Positions 63,422 through 64,000 of a stretch of 64,000 nucleotides of DNA are shown here, one piece after another (within the stretch, counting starts at the first letter, position 1; the number at the start of each line of letters is the position of its first letter). This DNA is from an uncultured Dysgonomonas sp. (GTDB lineage Bacteria; Bacteroidota; Bacteroidia; Bacteroidales; Dysgonomonadaceae), in assembly GCF_900079725.1 (NCBI RefSeq), contig NZ_LT599032.1, forward strand, positions 3,416,855 through 3,480,854, in the 5' to 3' direction. The translations under genes were made by a program, and so were the position numbers. The notes under the pieces are model-generated. The model was not told the origin of the DNA. It worked only from the letters and a program-made list of their open reading frames with translations, and did not search any database.

Positions 63422-64000
63422 TCAGTTTTTATTCATTCTCTTCTTCAGCCACTCCGGTACGGGTGAGGCGGGTAGGGGAACAATCGCGTTAGGCGAAGAG
63501 GACAAATTGCTTATCTTGGAATGGGGCACTTGTGTGTGGCAGTCCCAGCAAGCTTTGCCTTTGCCTTCCTGTACATCGCAGTAACTAATCATACCTGTAT
63601 TTACAAATTCGGTATTGAGTTGCGTGTGGCAACGGATGCAGTTGTCCATTATCACCCCATAGCTCTCGTCCCGTGGACGGATTACCTGTGGTTCTCCATT
63701 TATGGTAAATACGGCGGCATGGTAAAGCCCGTCTTTTGCTTTAAATGCATATTTACTGATTATGTTGTCCTGCGGTACGTGGCAGTCGTTGCAAGTAGCC
63801 CATTGCGCGTGCGAACTATGGTTCCATGACTGGTAGTATGGAGTCATAATGTGGCAGTTGATACATGCTGCGGGATCGTCCGAAAGGTAGGAGTGAGCCC
63901 TCGACATATAGACTGAGTATCCTCCCAATCCGACTATAATACCTCCTACGACAAACAGAGGTACTATAAACTGGTTAGGTATATGGCTCAGGAATTTTTT
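63422..64000 (-). CDS. nrfH: Cytochrome c nitrite reductase small subunit (start cut off by window end)
   Basis: The frame is open to the last base, so the start codon lies beyond 64000. The visible 193 residues begin with the membrane anchor (FIVPLFVVGGIIVGLGG), then four haem motifs: CINCHIM, CNDCH, CIRCH and CWDCH. The first has the Met ligand typical of NrfH. It carries electrons from menaquinol to NrfA. Confidence 0.94.
   Translation of the reverse strand, partial: KKFLSHIPNQFIVPLFVVGGIIVGLGGYSVYMSRAHSYLSDDPAACINCHIMTPYYQSWNHSSHAQWATCNDCHVPQDNIISKYAFKAKDGLYHAAVFTINGEPQVIRPRDESYGVIMDNCIRCHTQLNTEFVNTGMISYCDVQEGKGKACWDCHTQVPHSKISNLSSSPNAIVPLPASPVPEWLKKRMNKN

Overview
The window reads as a chromosomal segment of a Bacteroidales bacterium, most likely Dysgonomonas or a close relative. 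The evidence is the TAnnTTTG-type -7 promoter boxes, an RteC-family regulator, FISUMP-type and 'QVTIG' surface proteins, a 88-aa HU protein, a two-rhomboid plus endonuclease/exonuclease/phosphatase-fold operon, and an NrfHA-ResB-CcsA nitrite reduction operon. The species is inference. No rRNA and no CRISPR array are present; one tRNA is.

Layout. (1) 1-16.4 kb is AT-rich accessory DNA. It holds two convergent Eco57I-type restriction-modification genes sharing a perfect 30-bp inverted repeat. A heavy-metal efflux locus follows: Fur-family regulator, small Cys-rich exported protein, CzcA-type RND pump, TolC-like channel, adaptor lipoprotein, PII-like protein, winged-helix protein and a Zn/Cd-type P-type ATPase. 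Then come a PAP2 phosphatase, an orphan RteC regulator, a possible small RNA and an XRE regulator. (2) 16.9-25 kb has a frameshifted FISUMP surface protein, an ECF sigma factor with its partner membrane protein, and a DUF2339/DUF3999 membrane pair. (3) 25-31 kb is a housekeeping block (rlmD, EEP-fold enzyme, two rhomboids, HU) bracketed by two roughly 390-bp near-identical inverted intergenic repeats. (4) 31-39.3 kb is mostly housekeeping (argS, a PIF1-like helicase, GNAT, ahcY, manC). (5) 39.4-40.2 kb is tRNA-Leu(CAA) with a one-gene mini-island bounded by a 13-bp direct repeat of the tRNA 3' end. (6) 40.5-52.1 kb contains a lectin-like and two 'QVTIG' exported proteins around five paralogous HTH proteins of about 320 aa; four of these form a tandem-duplicated pair of two-gene cassettes. 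Between the cassettes is an operator-like inverted repeat, a promoter and a 26-codon ORF followed by a hairpin. This is the best candidate here for an undescribed system. (7) 52.2-64 kb carries HxlR/DJ-1, two Crp/Fnr regulators, ferredoxin-hcp, an intact IS3-family element, an unexplained highly structured 430-bp region, and ccsA-resB-nrfA-nrfH.

How the genes work together. The metal locus combines periplasm-to-outside export (RND tripartite pump) with cytoplasm-to-periplasm export (P-type ATPase), probably under a Fur-family repressor acting at a TGCAACT-G-AGTTGCA palindrome. The right end handles nitrogen oxides: NrfHA reduces nitrite to ammonia, ResB/CcsA supply its haem attachment, and Hcp with its ferredoxin handles nitric oxide or hydroxylamine. 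One palindrome sits about 41.5 bp upstream of two divergent predicted start sites and probably ties a Crp/Fnr (HcpR-like) regulator to ferredoxin-hcp. Mobile DNA has left several traces: an IS3 insertion inside the hcp terminator loop, two copies of a ~185-bp MITE-like element, and the tRNA-Leu mini-island.
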